From Actinomadura harenae (GTDB lineage: Bacteria; Actinomycetota; Actinomycetes; Streptosporangiales; Streptosporangiaceae): 64,000 nt of DNA. The notes under the pieces were generated by a model. It was not told the origin of the DNA. It searched no databases and saw only the letters and a list, made by a program, of their open reading frames with translations. Both the position numbers and the translations under genes were made by a program. This document shows, piece after piece, positions 48,211 through 56,452 of the stretch; position 1 is the first letter of the stretch, and each line of letters opens with the position of its first letter. The stretch spans positions 1 to 64,000 of the forward strand of contig NZ_RFFG01000007.1 of the NCBI RefSeq assembly GCF_003696215.1, in the 5' to 3' direction.

Positions 48211-49818
48211 GTGAGCGGCGATTCCCCGGGGTACGTCCCCCCGGACCACACGAACACCGCGGAGTTCGCGATCCGCGGACGGCGATCCGCCGACCCCGGC
48301 CCCACTCCGGACGACACCCTGACCGACGCCCCGGGGCCCGGCGCCCCGCCACCGCCGGACGACGATCCGCAGGTGGACGACGGTCCTCCGCCGTCCGACG
48401 ATCCGCCCCCGGTCGAGACGGTCACCGATCTCCCGGCGCCCGTCGCCACGGTCACCGACCTCCCCGAGGCCGCCGTGCCCGCTGTCCCCGCCGTGCCCGC
48501 CGGGGACGTCGACACGATCCCCGAGGGGGCCGAGGTCGACGTCGTCCCCCCGCCGTCCGACGACCTGGACCTCGCGTCCGTGACGGTCACCGACGTCCCG
48601 ATCCCCCGGCGCGAGGACCCGGACGCGATCCCCTTCGGAACCCCCGCGCCGAACGACACCGCGCCCTCGGAACCCGTTGCGCCGCCCGCACCCTCCGAAG
48701 ACGACTGGACGGCCATGTTCGGCGCCGAGCCGGTCGGTCTCGCCGAACCGTCTGCGGACGCGGGTGCAGGCGCAGGCGCGGACGCAGGCGCGGGTGCGCC
48801 CGGCCACCATGAGTCGCCCGCACCGCCGCCCGTGCCCGACCACCCGACGCCGCCCGTGGGCGCCCCCTCGGGCGAAGCCGTGGTCGCGCTGGGCGCGGAG
48901 GGCATCCCGCCCAAGCCGGAGACGCGGCGGACGCCCGCGGGGCCGCCCTCGCCGTCCTCCGCCGGGCCGCACACCGGGGACCGGAGCGTGGCCGGGGGCA
49001 CCCCGCCGTCCGGTTCGAGGGCGGCCTTCGGCGTCCCCCCGACCGGCCCCTCCGGAATCTCCGGCCCTTCGGGACCCAGCGGAGCCCCAGGAACCCCAGG
49101 AGCCCCCGCCGGGGGCGGCTCGGGGATCGGGGGCGTCATGGCGCCCTCGGGCACTCCCACGCCCGCCCCGGGCGGCCGGAGGCGACGCCCGTGGCCCCTG
49201 GTCGCGCTCGCCGTGGGCGTGCTGCTCGTCCTGGCCGGCGTCGGGGCGACCATGCTGCTCGGCGGCTCGTCCGGCAAGGACGACGCCGCGGCGACGGCGA
49301 CGCCCGCCGTGTCCTCGCCGGGGACGGAGAGCGGATCCCCGGAGCCGACGTCGTCCGCGTCGCCCGAGCCCACCGGCGGCCCCTCGGACGAGCCGTCGGG
49401 GAGCGCCTCGCCCACCGAGGAGCCCACAGGCGGTCCGTCCGAGTCGCCCTCCGGGACGCCGGGGGCGACGCCTCCGCCGACCGAGGCCCCGGAGTCCGCG
49501 CCGTCCGGGCCGGTCACGCGGGGGAACGGGATCACCTACCAGATCGTCCAGCAGAGCCAGGGGTACTTCGAGGGCCAGTTCGTCGTCACCAACCCCGGCT
49601 CGGCCCCACTGACCGGCTGGAAGATCACGTTCGACACGCCGCGCGCCGACGTCCACTCGATCTGGGGCGCCGAGCTCGTCCACGGCGGGACGCACGTGGA
49701 GATCGACGGGACGGTCGCCATCCCGCCCGGCGGCAGCTGGACGGTCCGCTTCGGCGCCACCGGCGTGCCCGCCCGCCCGGAGGGCTGCCAGCTCGCCGGA
49801 CGGGCGTGCGGATTCTGA
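48211..49818 (+). CDS. Single-pass membrane protein with C-terminal CBM2-like domain
   Basis: The 535-residue protein has a long Pro/Asp/Ala-rich cytoplasmic part (1-325) without defined domains and a transmembrane helix (PWPLVALAVGVLLVLAGVGA, about 329-350). A Ser/Thr/Pro/Gly-rich linker (about 355-430) follows, then a CBM2-like beta-sandwich (ITYQIVQQSQGYFEGQFVVT, LTGWKITFD, GSWTVRFGATG) with two Cys near the end. The aromatic residues of cellulose-binding CBM2 are only partly kept. No catalytic domain is present, so it may be a surface adhesion or sensor protein. The GTG start follows GGAGAGG. Confidence 0.75.
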   Translation: MSGDSPGYVPPDHTNTAEFAIRGRRSADPGPTPDDTLTDAPGPGAPPPPDDDPQVDDGPPPSDDPPPVETVTDLPAPVATVTDLPEAAVPAVPAVPAGDVDTIPEGAEVDVVPPPSDDLDLASVTVTDVPIPRREDPDAIPFGTPAPNDTAPSEPVAPPAPSEDDWTAMFGAEPVGLAEPSADAGAGAGADAGAGAPGHHESPAPPPVPDHPTPPVGAPSGEAVVALGAEGIPPKPETRRTPAGPPSPSSAGPHTGDRSVAGGTPPSGSRAAFGVPPTGPSGISGPSGPSGAPGTPGAPAGGGSGIGGVMAPSGTPTPAPGGRRRRPWPLVALAVGVLLVLAGVGATMLLGGSSGKDDAAATATPAVSSPGTESGSPEPTSSASPEPTGGPSDEPSGSASPTEEPTGGPSESPSGTPGATPPPTEAPESAPSGPVTRGNGITYQIVQQSQGYFEGQFVVTNPGSAPLTGWKITFDTPRADVHSIWGAELVHGGTHVEIDGTVAIPPGGSWTVRFGATGVPARPEGCQLAGRACGF

Positions 49819-49845
49819 GTCCGCACGGCGATTAGGCTGCTGAAC

Positions 49846-50610
49846 ATGCGAATCGCGAGGTTCTCCACCGGTGAAGGCATGTCCTTCGGGGTGGTCGAAG
49901 AGAACACCATCGCCGCCATCGCGGCGCACCCGTTCGGGGATCTGACCTTCACCGGGCACCGTTTCCCGCTGGCCGACGTGCGGCTGCTCGCGCCGATCCT
50001 GCCCAGCAAGGTCATCGCGATCGGCAAGAACTACGCCGAGCACGCCCGGGAGATGGGCGGCGAGCCGCCCGCGGAGCCGGTGATCTTCAGCAAGCCGTCC
50101 ACGACCGTGATCGGCTCCGGCGAGGCCGTCGCCTACCCGGAGAAGCTGTCCCAGCGCGTCGACTACGAGGGCGAGCTCGCCATCGTGATCGGCCGGCTGT
50201 GCCGGGAGGTCCCCGCGTCCCGCGCGCAGGACGTCATCCTCGGCTACACCTGCGCCAACGACGTCACCGCCCGCGATCTCCAGCAGCGGGACGGGCAGTG
50301 GACGCGCGCCAAGGGCTTCGACACGTTCTGCCCGCTCGGCCCGTGGATCGAGACCGAGCTCGACCCGTCCGACCTGGCGATCACGACGCGGCTGAACGGC
50401 GAGGTCAAGCAGGACGCCCGCACCTCCCAGCTCAGCCACGACATCCCGGCGCTGGTGGAGTACGTGACCCAGGTCATGACCCTGCTCCCCGGCGACGTGA
50501 TCCTCACCGGCACCCCGGCGGGCGTCGGGCCGATGGAGATCGGCGACGAGGTGACCGTCGAGATCGAGGGCATCGGCACGCTCGCCAACCGGATCGTCGC
50601 GCGCGACTGA
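49846..50610 (+). CDS. Fumarylacetoacetate hydrolase family protein
   Basis: The 254-residue protein has the FAH catalytic fold: KVIAIGKNYAEHAREMGG, metal-binding Glu residues in YEGELAIVIG, GYTCANDVTARDLQ, KGFDTFCPLGPW and ILTGTPAGVGPM. Related enzymes are acylpyruvases, oxaloacetate decarboxylases or HHDD isomerases; the substrate here is open. TAGGCT at 49833-49838 ends 7 bases before the ATG, suggesting a leaderless mRNA. In mycobacteria the homologue is followed by gltX; here it is followed by a DUF2461 gene. Confidence 0.93.
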   Translation: MRIARFSTGEGMSFGVVEENTIAAIAAHPFGDLTFTGHRFPLADVRLLAPILPSKVIAIGKNYAEHAREMGGEPPAEPVIFSKPSTTVIGSGEAVAYPEKLSQRVDYEGELAIVIGRLCREVPASRAQDVILGYTCANDVTARDLQQRDGQWTRAKGFDTFCPLGPWIETELDPSDLAITTRLNGEVKQDARTSQLSHDIPALVEYVTQVMTLLPGDVILTGTPAGVGPMEIGDEVTVEIEGIGTLANRIVARD

Positions 50611-50648
50611 CCGCGCCCGGCGCCCCGGCGGGCGCACGACCGTCGTAC

Positions 50649-50678
50649 GGCGTCCCCGAGATCGTCCCCGGGGACGCC
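50649..50678 (+). terminator. Hairpin after the FAH gene
   Basis: GGCGTCCCCG (50649-50658) pairs with CGGGGACGCC (50669-50678) around a 10-base loop. There is no U-tract. Confidence 0.65.
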
Positions 50679-50707
50679 GCACGCGTTTTCGCATGTGGAG
50701 GGGATCG

Positions 50708-51346
50708 ATGAGCTTCGACGGCTTCGACGAGGAGGCGTTCGCCTTCTACGAGGGGCTCCTCGCCGACAACGGCAGGGAGTACTGGACGGCGAACAAGGAG
50801 CGCTACGAGCGGCACGTTCGCGAGCCCATGCTCGCCCTGCTGGACGAGCTGGAACCCGAGTTCGGCCCGGCCAAGCTGTTCCGGCCGTACCGGGACGTCC
50901 GCTTCAGCAAGGACAAGACGCCCTACAAGGACCACCAGGGCGCGATCGCCCTCGACAACCCCCTCTACGTCGAGATCGACGCGGATGGCATGGCCGTGGC
51001 GGGCGGCATGTACTCGATGCAGGGGGAGCGGCTGAAGCGCTTCCGCGCCGCCGTCCACGCGCCCGCGTCCGGCAAGGCCCTCGAGGCCCTGCTGGACGAC
51101 CTGGAGAAGGCGGGCATGGAGATCGCCGGCGAGACGCTCAAGACGCGTCCGCGCGGCTTCGACGCCGACCACCCCCGGATCGGGCTGCTGCGCCACACGC
51201 GGCTCTACGCGCGCCAGGGCTGGCCCGCCGATCCGTGGATGGGCACCCGGGAGGTCGTCGACCGCGTCCGGGACGCCTGGCGCCTGCTGAGCCCGCTCGG
51301 GGAGTGGGCGGCGGAGCACGTCGGCCCGCCCGACTTCGGTCGCTGA
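50708..51346 (+). CDS. DUF2461 family protein
   Basis: The 212-residue protein is a DUF2461 (TIGR02453-type) member. Signatures are FYEGLLADNGREYWTANKER, LFRPYRDVRFSKDKTPYKDH, and YVEIDADGMAVAGGMY. Function is unknown. The ATG at 50708 has GGAGGGG upstream. It lies between the FAH gene and the tRNA cluster. Confidence 0.92.
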   Translation: MSFDGFDEEAFAFYEGLLADNGREYWTANKERYERHVREPMLALLDELEPEFGPAKLFRPYRDVRFSKDKTPYKDHQGAIALDNPLYVEIDADGMAVAGGMYSMQGERLKRFRAAVHAPASGKALEALLDDLEKAGMEIAGETLKTRPRGFDADHPRIGLLRHTRLYARQGWPADPWMGTREVVDRVRDAWRLLSPLGEWAAEHVGPPDFGR

Positions 51347-51433
51347 CCCGCTGCTCGTCCGGGGGACGAAGGCCGTCGTTCGGCCCCCGGACGGGCGGAA
51401 CCGCCGGGGGGTTCCGGGCGACGCCGAGACGCT

Positions 51434-51470
51434 CGGAAGCCCCTGGTCGAGGGGTTCCGCTTTTCGTTTT
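51434..51470 (+). terminator. Terminator before the tRNA cluster
   Basis: CGGAAGCCCCT pairs with AGGGGTTCCG, with one G-T pair, around GGTCG. A T-rich tail TTTTCGTTTT runs to 51470 and flows into the tRNA promoter. Confidence 0.8.
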
Positions 51471-51497
51471 GGCACTACCCCCAGACTCCTGTATTCT
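51469..51497 (+). promoter_or_regulatory. Promoter of the tRNA-Gln/tRNA-Glu cluster
   Basis: TTGGCA (51469-51474) and TATTCT (51492-51497) are 17 bp apart, close to the vegetative consensus. They lie 56 bases before tRNA-Gln. Confidence 0.8.
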
Positions 51498-51553
51498 TTT
51501 CGAGGCGCGAGCGAAACGGAAGCCCGGAAGGGCCAAAGGGAAGCTCACGGCAC

Positions 51554-51625
51554 TGGGGTATGGTGTAATCGGCAGCACGACTGATTCTGGTTCAGTTAGT
51601 CTAGGTTCGAGTCCTGGTACCCCAG
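51554..51625 (+). tRNA. tRNA-Gln (CTG anticodon)
   Basis: The 72-base cloverleaf has acceptor arms TGGGGTA/TACCCCA with discriminator G, D-arm with GTGTAATCGGCAGC, anticodon arm ACTGA-TTCTGGT-TCAGT (CTG), and T-arm AGGTTCGAGTCCT. No CCA is encoded. The window's GatCAB would produce Gln on this tRNA by the indirect route if no GlnRS is present. Confidence 0.97.
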
Positions 51626-51665
51626 CTGATCCCGATCTCGCGGAAGCGGGATCGGTGTCGCGCAG

Positions 51666-51738
51666 GCCCCCGTCGTCTAGTGGCCTAGGACGCCGCCCTC
51701 TCAAGGCGGTAACGGCGGTTCGAATCCGCTCGGGGGTA
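51666..51738 (+). tRNA. tRNA-Glu (CTC anticodon), copy 1
   Basis: The 73-base cloverleaf has acceptor GCCCCCG/CGGGGGT, anticodon arm CCGCC-CTCTCAA-GGCGG (CTC) and T-arm GGCGGTTCGAATCCGCT with discriminator A. No CCA is encoded. An imperfect hairpin around 51755-51786 follows and may be a processing or termination element. Confidence 0.97.
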
Positions 51739-51894
51739 CGCACACAGCAGGTGAGAGCCCTGATCGCCGCACACGCGGTCGGGGCTTCGATCTTGTCAGG
51801 GGACGTTTCGGGAAAACCCGGTCGGAGGCCCCGGCGAGATCCGCTAAGCTGAGCGAGGCCGAACGGGAGACCGCGAGGCTCAAGGCAAGATCAG

Positions 51895-51967
51895 GCCCCC
51901 GTCGTCTAGTGGCCTAGGACGCCGCCCTCTCAAGGCGGTAACGGCGGTTCGAATCCGCTCGGGGGTA
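51895..51967 (+). tRNA. tRNA-Glu (CTC anticodon), copy 2
   Basis: This is identical in all 73 bases to the copy at 51666-51738; the flanking spacer is unrelated. A terminator follows 9 bases later. Confidence 0.97.
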
Positions 51968-51976
51968 CGCGCGAAG

Positions 51977-52018
51977 AACGAGGCTCCGGTCATCACGACC
52001 GGGGCCTCGTTCGTTTTT
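51977..52018 (+). terminator. Terminator of the tRNA cluster
   Basis: AACGAGGCTCCGGTC (51977-51991) pairs with GACCGGGGCCTCGTT (51997-52011), with one mismatch, and is followed by CGTTTTT. Confidence 0.93.
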
Positions 52019-52152
52019 CGCCGATCATCGCCTGATCATTTGATGGCGCATTTCACACCGCCTCCCACCGGGCTTCCACGTGGTTTCCACGGCCGTCCGC
52101 GGCGGCCGGGCGCCGAACCCCGGTGGGGCGGCGCGCCGGCCGCTCGGGAGGC

Positions 52153-52222
52153 GGTCAGAGCCGACAGGGTCAAGCCGGCCGGTCAGAGTCGGCCGGTCAG
52201 AGTCGGCCGGTCAGAGCCAGCC
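52153..52222 (-). repeat. Five 14-bp tandem units over a stop codon
   Basis: Units of GGTCAGAGTCGGCC type start at 52153, 52167, 52181, 52195 and 52209. Those at 52181 and 52195 are identical. The unit at 52209 contains the true stop codon (52211-52213) of the minus-strand gene, and the others repeat it downstream. Confidence 0.9.
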
Positions 52223-53551
52223 GGTGCGTTCGGTCGAGGCGTGGGCGCGGAGGGCCGCGAGCGACTCGTCCATCGTCAGCAGCGGGACGCGGCGCGGGCC
52301 CGACGGGGCGGTGAGCGTCCCGTCGGCGTCGACCGAGCAGGTGCGGCCATGCGTCCAGACGCCGAACATCACGCCCACCGGGCGGTGCGCCGGGCCGCGC
52401 CGCACCAGAGGCAGGACGACGTCGTCGTCGTGCCCGGGCGTGGCGATCCAGTAGATGGTCGGCATGCCGCGGCCGCGGGTGGGGCTGAGGTCCGGGTTGG
52501 CCTGCTCGGCGTCGCTGACGAGGATCTCCAGCTCCAGGTGCTCGATCGCGTCCTCGAGCAGCTCGCACACGCGCAGCTCGGGTTCGAGGGCCGAGCGCAG
52601 CGGCTCGTCGAACGCGCCGCCGTAGAGCCGGTCGAGCTCGGTGCGCGACAGGACGACGCGGGCGCGCGGACCGTCCCGGGTGACGAGTTCGGTGACGACG
52701 GCCCGGACGAAGCCGTCCACGCCGTCCCCGACGAGGCCGACGCCGGACGGGCGGGCCAGCTCGGCGGCGACCTGGACCGCGGTGCAGGCCGCCTCCGGCC
52801 GCTCGGGGCCGAACGGCACGGGCGGCAGCGGGTGGTCGTCGGCGGGCGGCGCGGCGGGCGGCGGCACGTAGGGCCGCACGAGCTCGACGCCGTGCGTGCC
52901 GTCCCGGCGCGCCGGACGCAGCGGTCCGCGCACCGCCGACGCGAGCGCGGGCAGGCTCCGCCGGTGCAACAGGACGACGCCGAGCATCACCAGGCCGGCC
53001 ATCAGGATGGAGAGCATGCCGAACGACTGAGGCCGGTCGGCTTCGGGCGGCACCGCGCGGACGCGGGCGGGCGGCCTCGGCGTCCCCGGCGGTGCGCTGG
53101 GCGAGGGCGTCCCGTGCGAGGGCGTGGCCTTCGGCCGGGTGATGCCGCGGGGGAGGGAGCCGGGCGAGCGGCGGTCCGGGTCGTTCCTCGCCGGGCTCGG
53201 GTGGCGCCGCGGACGCTCCGGGAGCCGCGCGGGCGGCCTCTGGTGCGACGTGAAGAACCGGTGCCGGGCCTCGGAGTGGTGCATGTGCCGCAGCGACGGC
53301 ACGCCGCGCATGGAGTCGCGCAGGACGTTCCCGAGGTCGTCGGTGCGTCCGCGCAGGAGCTCGCGGCTGAGGCTGCGGCACAGATCGGTCTGGTTGAAGA
53401 GCATGGCGGCCGCACCGGTCAGCCCGGTGCAGCCGGTTCGCGCGGGCACCGGGCGTGCCGGCGTGGACGCCTGCGCCGGTGTGGCCCCTAACGGCACGGG
53501 CGACAGCGTCAGCACCACGCCGGCCGCCAGCGCGGCGACGGATTCCCTCAC
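52211..53551 (-). CDS. Exported/membrane protein of unknown function
   Basis: The 446-residue protein has an N-terminal signal (about 1-29, cleavage after AQAS), a Pro/Arg-rich region (105-175), a transmembrane helix (SFGMLSILMAGLVMLGVVLL, about 177-197) and a cytosolic alpha/beta domain (250-446). The last resembles C-terminal parts of the BTAD/LysM-type membrane proteins I associate with Thermomonosporaceae. I do not recognise a function. The GTG start follows GGGGAGG at 9 bases. The 3' end lies in a tandem repeat. Confidence 0.75.
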   Translation of the reverse strand: MRESVAALAAGVVLTLSPVPLGATPAQASTPARPVPARTGCTGLTGAAAMLFNQTDLCRSLSRELLRGRTDDLGNVLRDSMRGVPSLRHMHHSEARHRFFTSHQRPPARLPERPRRHPSPARNDPDRRSPGSLPRGITRPKATPSHGTPSPSAPPGTPRPPARVRAVPPEADRPQSFGMLSILMAGLVMLGVVLLHRRSLPALASAVRGPLRPARRDGTHGVELVRPYVPPPAAPPADDHPLPPVPFGPERPEAACTAVQVAAELARPSGVGLVGDGVDGFVRAVVTELVTRDGPRARVVLSRTELDRLYGGAFDEPLRSALEPELRVCELLEDAIEHLELEILVSDAEQANPDLSPTRGRGMPTIYWIATPGHDDDVVLPLVRRGPAHRPVGVMFGVWTHGRTCSVDADGTLTAPSGPRRVPLLTMDESLAALRAHASTERTGWL

Positions 53552-53744
53552 AGGTGGGCACCTCCCCAGGGACGACCTGCTCGGAGGACGATGAAAGCAG
53601 CCCGCTCGGCGCGGCGTCCCGCAAGCTGACCGGCGGGTCGCGATCCGTGATCGGCCCGATACTTGTCGTTACCCATGATGTGTCCTTGCTGACGACTGGC
53701 GTACTAGTCAACTAAAGTCGTTGCCTGAGCGAAGGGGATGATGC

Positions 53745-54257
53745 ATGGAGAACCCGGATAACGGAGCCGACGGTGAGACGAAGCCGCCGACCCCGGGTGC
53801 GATGCTCGCCGACAAGGTCGAATGGCTGATCCAGAACATGTGGCCGGCGGACGCGCCCGCGCCGCGCAACAACGTCGAGACCGCCGGTGCGATCGCGCAC
53901 GCGACCGGCGAGGACATCTCGTCCACGACCGTGTGGAAACTGCGCACCGGCCGTCAGGACAACCCGCAGCTGCGCACGCTCACCGCGCTGGCGACGTTCT
54001 TCGGCGTCCCGATCGGCTACTTCGGCTTCGCGTCCGAGGCGGGCCCGATCGACGACGACCTGACGTTCAAGGCGCTGCGGCGTGAGGTGGAGGAGGGCGT
54101 GGTCCGCACCGAGGTGCTGCGCGCCCTGGTCGACCTGTCGCCGCAGTCCCGCTGGCTCGTGGACGAGATGATCCTCGCCGCCGCGAAGGCCGACGCCGAA
54201 CGCGCGGCCGCGAACCGCCGCAACAGCGCACCCGTCGAGGCCGAAGAGCACGCCTGA
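53745..54257 (+). CDS. EspR-like XRE-family DNA-binding protein
   Basis: The 170-residue protein has a helix-turn-helix in which TTVWKLRTGRQDNPQLRTL serves as recognition and turn, then ALATFFGVPIGYFGF, followed by a C-terminal helical dimerisation part. The pattern LRTGR-x-NP-x-ALA-x-FF is very close to mycobacterial EspR, a nucleoid-associated regulator of cell-wall and secretion genes. Similar copies are common in filamentous actinomycetes. The upstream region (53692-53721) has inverted ACGACT/AGTCGT and ACTAGT elements. It is divergent from the membrane protein at 52211-53551. Confidence 0.85.
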   Translation: MENPDNGADGETKPPTPGAMLADKVEWLIQNMWPADAPAPRNNVETAGAIAHATGEDISSTTVWKLRTGRQDNPQLRTLTALATFFGVPIGYFGFASEAGPIDDDLTFKALRREVEEGVVRTEVLRALVDLSPQSRWLVDEMILAAAKADAERAAANRRNSAPVEAEEHA

Positions 54258-54683
54258 ACCGGACCGGCGGCCGTCCGGACGCGAGACGGCCGCCGGTCCC
54301 GGGAGTGGCCCGGGGGCCTGTCCGGTGCGGGGCGCTCGCGCGCGGGGGCCGTGCGGGGCACTGCGCGGGGTGGTGGTGCCGGGTGCGGAACGACCGTACG
54401 GGCCCGGGTGCGGGGTCGTCCCGCAAGGTGGAGCGCGGGGTCGTCCCGCAAGGTGGAGCGCGGGGTGCGTCCCGCAGAGTCGACGGCGGGTGGTCCCGCG
54501 GTGTCGGGTGCGGGTGCGGGTGCGGGTGCGTCCCGCAGGGCCGGGTGCGGGGCCGTCTCGCAGGGGCGAGTGCGGGTTCGGCTCGCGGAGATGAGTGCGG
54601 GGTTCCGCTGGTAGGCCGGGCGCGGAGACGGCCGTGCCGGGCCGGGTGCCGCGAGTGGGCCGGGTGCCGTGCGTGGGCGGGCG
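54258..54683. repeat. 426-bp G-rich degenerate repeat region without a gene
   Basis: This convergent intergenic stretch is built of variants of CGGGGTCGTCCCGCA and GGGTGCG. A 25-bp unit is exactly duplicated at 54411-54435 and 54436-54460, with a partial third. GGGTGC is repeated four times at 54506-54526, giving four G3 tracts with 3-base loops, a canonical G-quadruplex pattern. Long open frames across it on both strands are compositional artefacts. Confidence 0.8.
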
Positions 54684-55088
54684 TCAGTTCAGGACGATGT
54701 GGACGCGGGCGATGTGGCGGGCGGCCTTGAGGCACGCGATGCGGTCGGCCGGGTCGAGCGTGTGGGCCGTCGCGGCGACGAGGGCCGAGGTGAGCTGGAG
54801 GCAGAAGCGGCGCAGGGCGTCCACGGTCTCGCGGGTGCCGCGGCCCTCCTGCGGGCAGCCGGCGTCGGGGGCCTGGACGGTCGGCGCGGCGGACAGCGCG
54901 GACCAGGCGCGGCCGGCCTCGGTGAGGGCGGCGTCGAGACCGGGGCGGACGGGGCCGTGGGACGGGTCGGCGAGCGCGGTCGCGGCGCGTTCGACCAGCT
55001 CGAGGCCCTGGATGGCGGCGGCGAGCAGGCCCGGCAGGGTCTCGGCGGCGCGGAGGCGCCCCGCGGCGTAGGCGATGTGGTCGTGCAT
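54684..55088 (-). CDS. Hypothetical helical protein
   Basis: The 134-residue all-helical soluble protein is Ala/Leu-rich. It contains MHDHIAYAAGRLRAAETLPG at the start and LKAARHIARVHIVLN at the end. Codon bias and a plausible helix pattern favour a real gene. I recognise no family. The region upstream (55089-55211) is AT-richer (GTTCTGTAACTTTAAGTTGC) and probably holds its promoter. It may be linked to the EspR-like gene that converges on it. Confidence 0.65.
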   Translation of the reverse strand: MHDHIAYAAGRLRAAETLPGLLAAAIQGLELVERAATALADPSHGPVRPGLDAALTEAGRAWSALSAAPTVQAPDAGCPQEGRGTRETVDALRRFCLQLTSALVAATAHTLDPADRIACLKAARHIARVHIVLN

Positions 55089-55211
55089 GGAAACCCCCGT
55101 TGGCCGAATCTGACGTCAGCATGTTCTGTAACTTTAAGTTGCTGACGGGTTTAGTGTGGGACGGGGAGGGGGTTCCGGTCAATCAATGTTGCCGCGTGTC
55201 GCGACTGTCGA

Positions 55212-55604
55212 TCAAAGTAGTCCGTGCTCGGCAGCCAGGTCGAACGCCGCGGCGGACGCCGGAGCCAGCAGCGCCCGGTCCTCACGGCCGACGAAGCGGA
55301 ACTCGTCCACCTCGCCCGCCGCGGTGATCTCGCCGTAGTGGCCCGAGGTGAAGCACGCCATCCGGACGTGCGAGTAACGCGGCTGGTCGTGCGCGGCGGC
55401 CCGGATGACGCCGAGCTTCTGGAAGGACGCCTCGTCCAGCTCCAGGCCGATCTCCTCGTGGACCTCGCGGGTGATCGCCGTCCAGTCGTCCTCGCCGGGC
55501 TCGCGCTTGCCGCCGGGCAGGTAGAGCAGGTCCCGGCCGCGCGAACGGACGGCCAGAAGCCGCCCGTCCGCGACGTGAAGCCAGGCGACGACGTCGAGAT
55601 CCAT
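55212..55604 (-). CDS. NUDIX hydrolase
   Basis: The 130-residue protein has the NUDIX box GGKREPGEDDWTAITREV followed by HEEIGLEL (about residues 33-58), matching Gx5Ex7REUxEExGU. It hydrolyses nucleoside diphosphates linked to another moiety; the substrate is unknown. The ATG at 55604 (MDLDVVAWLHV) is preferred over an upstream codon at 55625. Confidence 0.93.
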   Translation of the reverse strand: MDLDVVAWLHVADGRLLAVRSRGRDLLYLPGGKREPGEDDWTAITREVHEEIGLELDEASFQKLGVIRAAAHDQPRYSHVRMACFTSGHYGEITAAGEVDEFRFVGREDRALLAPASAAAFDLAAEHGLL

Positions 55605-55653
55605 GTCCCGATTCTCCCAGTTCACGTGAGCCGCCGGACCGTCGGAGACCCCG

Positions 55654-55706
55654 CCGTCAGAGGCTGAGTCGTCGTGCCGTCAGCGGCCGAGTCGTCGCTC
55701 CGTCAG
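55654..55706 (-). repeat. 23-bp tandem repeat running into the ABC ATPase stop codon
   Basis: CCGTCAG recurs at 55654, 55677 and 55700, and the first two full units share GAGTCGTCG. The third CCGTCAG includes the true stop (55703-55705) of the amino-acid ABC ATPase gene. Confidence 0.85.
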
Positions 55707-56452
55707 AGACGGCGGGACGCGAGGACGCGCTGCAGGAACTCGCGGGTGCGCGGCTCCCGCGGCTCGCTGAAGATCTGCTCGGCCGGGCCGCGCTCCAGCA
55801 GGACGCCGTCGCTGAGGAAGCAGACGGTGTCGGCGATGTCCCGGGCGAACCCCATCTCGTGGGTCGCCAGGATCATCGTCATGCCCTGCTCCTTGAGCTC
55901 CCGGATGATGCCCATGACCTCGGTGACCAGCTCGGGGTCGAGCGCGGAGGTCACCTCGTCCAGGAGCAGCAGGCTCGGGTCGCAGGCCATCGCGCGGATG
56001 ATCGCGACCCGCTGCTGCTGTCCGCCCGACAGCCGGTCCGGGTACTCCGACGCCTTGTCGGCGAGGCCGAAGCGGTCGAGCAGCTCGCGCGCCCGCTCCT
56101 CCGCGTCACGCCGTCCGCGCTTGTGCACGCGGACGGGCGCGAGGGTGATGTTGTCCAGCACCGACATGTGCGGGAACAGGTTGTACGACTGGAAGACCAT
56201 GCCGATCTTCTTGCGCACCCCGTCCGGGTCGGTGCCGGGCGCGGTGATCTCGTCCCCGCCGAGGACGATCGCGCCGTCGTCGACGTCCTCCAGCAGGTTC
56301 ACGCAGCGCAGCAGCGTGGACTTGCCCGAGCCGGACGCGCCGATCAGGCAGACGACCTCGTGGGCGTCCACCTTGAGGTCGACGCCGCGGAGCACCGGGT
56401 GCGCGTGGTAGGTCTTCCAGAGGCCCTCGATCTCCAGCAGCGGACGGCTCAT
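55703..56452 (-). CDS. Polar amino-acid ABC transporter ATP-binding protein
   Basis: The 249-residue ATPase has Walker A GASGSGKSTLLRC, Q-loop VFQSYNLFPHM, signature LSGGQQQRVAI, Walker B LLLLDEVTSALDPE and switch His in ILATHEMGFARDIAD. It is of the GlnQ/HisP type. The ATG at 56452 overlaps the permease stop. It is the last gene of a binding protein-permease-ATPase cluster. Confidence 0.95.
   Translation of the reverse strand: MSRPLLEIEGLWKTYHAHPVLRGVDLKVDAHEVVCLIGASGSGKSTLLRCVNLLEDVDDGAIVLGGDEITAPGTDPDGVRKKIGMVFQSYNLFPHMSVLDNITLAPVRVHKRGRRDAEERARELLDRFGLADKASEYPDRLSGGQQQRVAIIRAMACDPSLLLLDEVTSALDPELVTEVMGIIRELKEQGMTMILATHEMGFARDIADTVCFLSDGVLLERGPAEQIFSEPREPRTREFLQRVLASRRL

Noticed and set aside
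53815..55182. Several 80-370-codon frames on both strands of the 54.3-54.7 kb repeat region
   Set aside because: They consist of repeated Arg/Pro/Gly/Thr or Val/Gly/Arg words produced by the GC-rich minisatellite; none has a start with a ribosome site or a recognisable domain.
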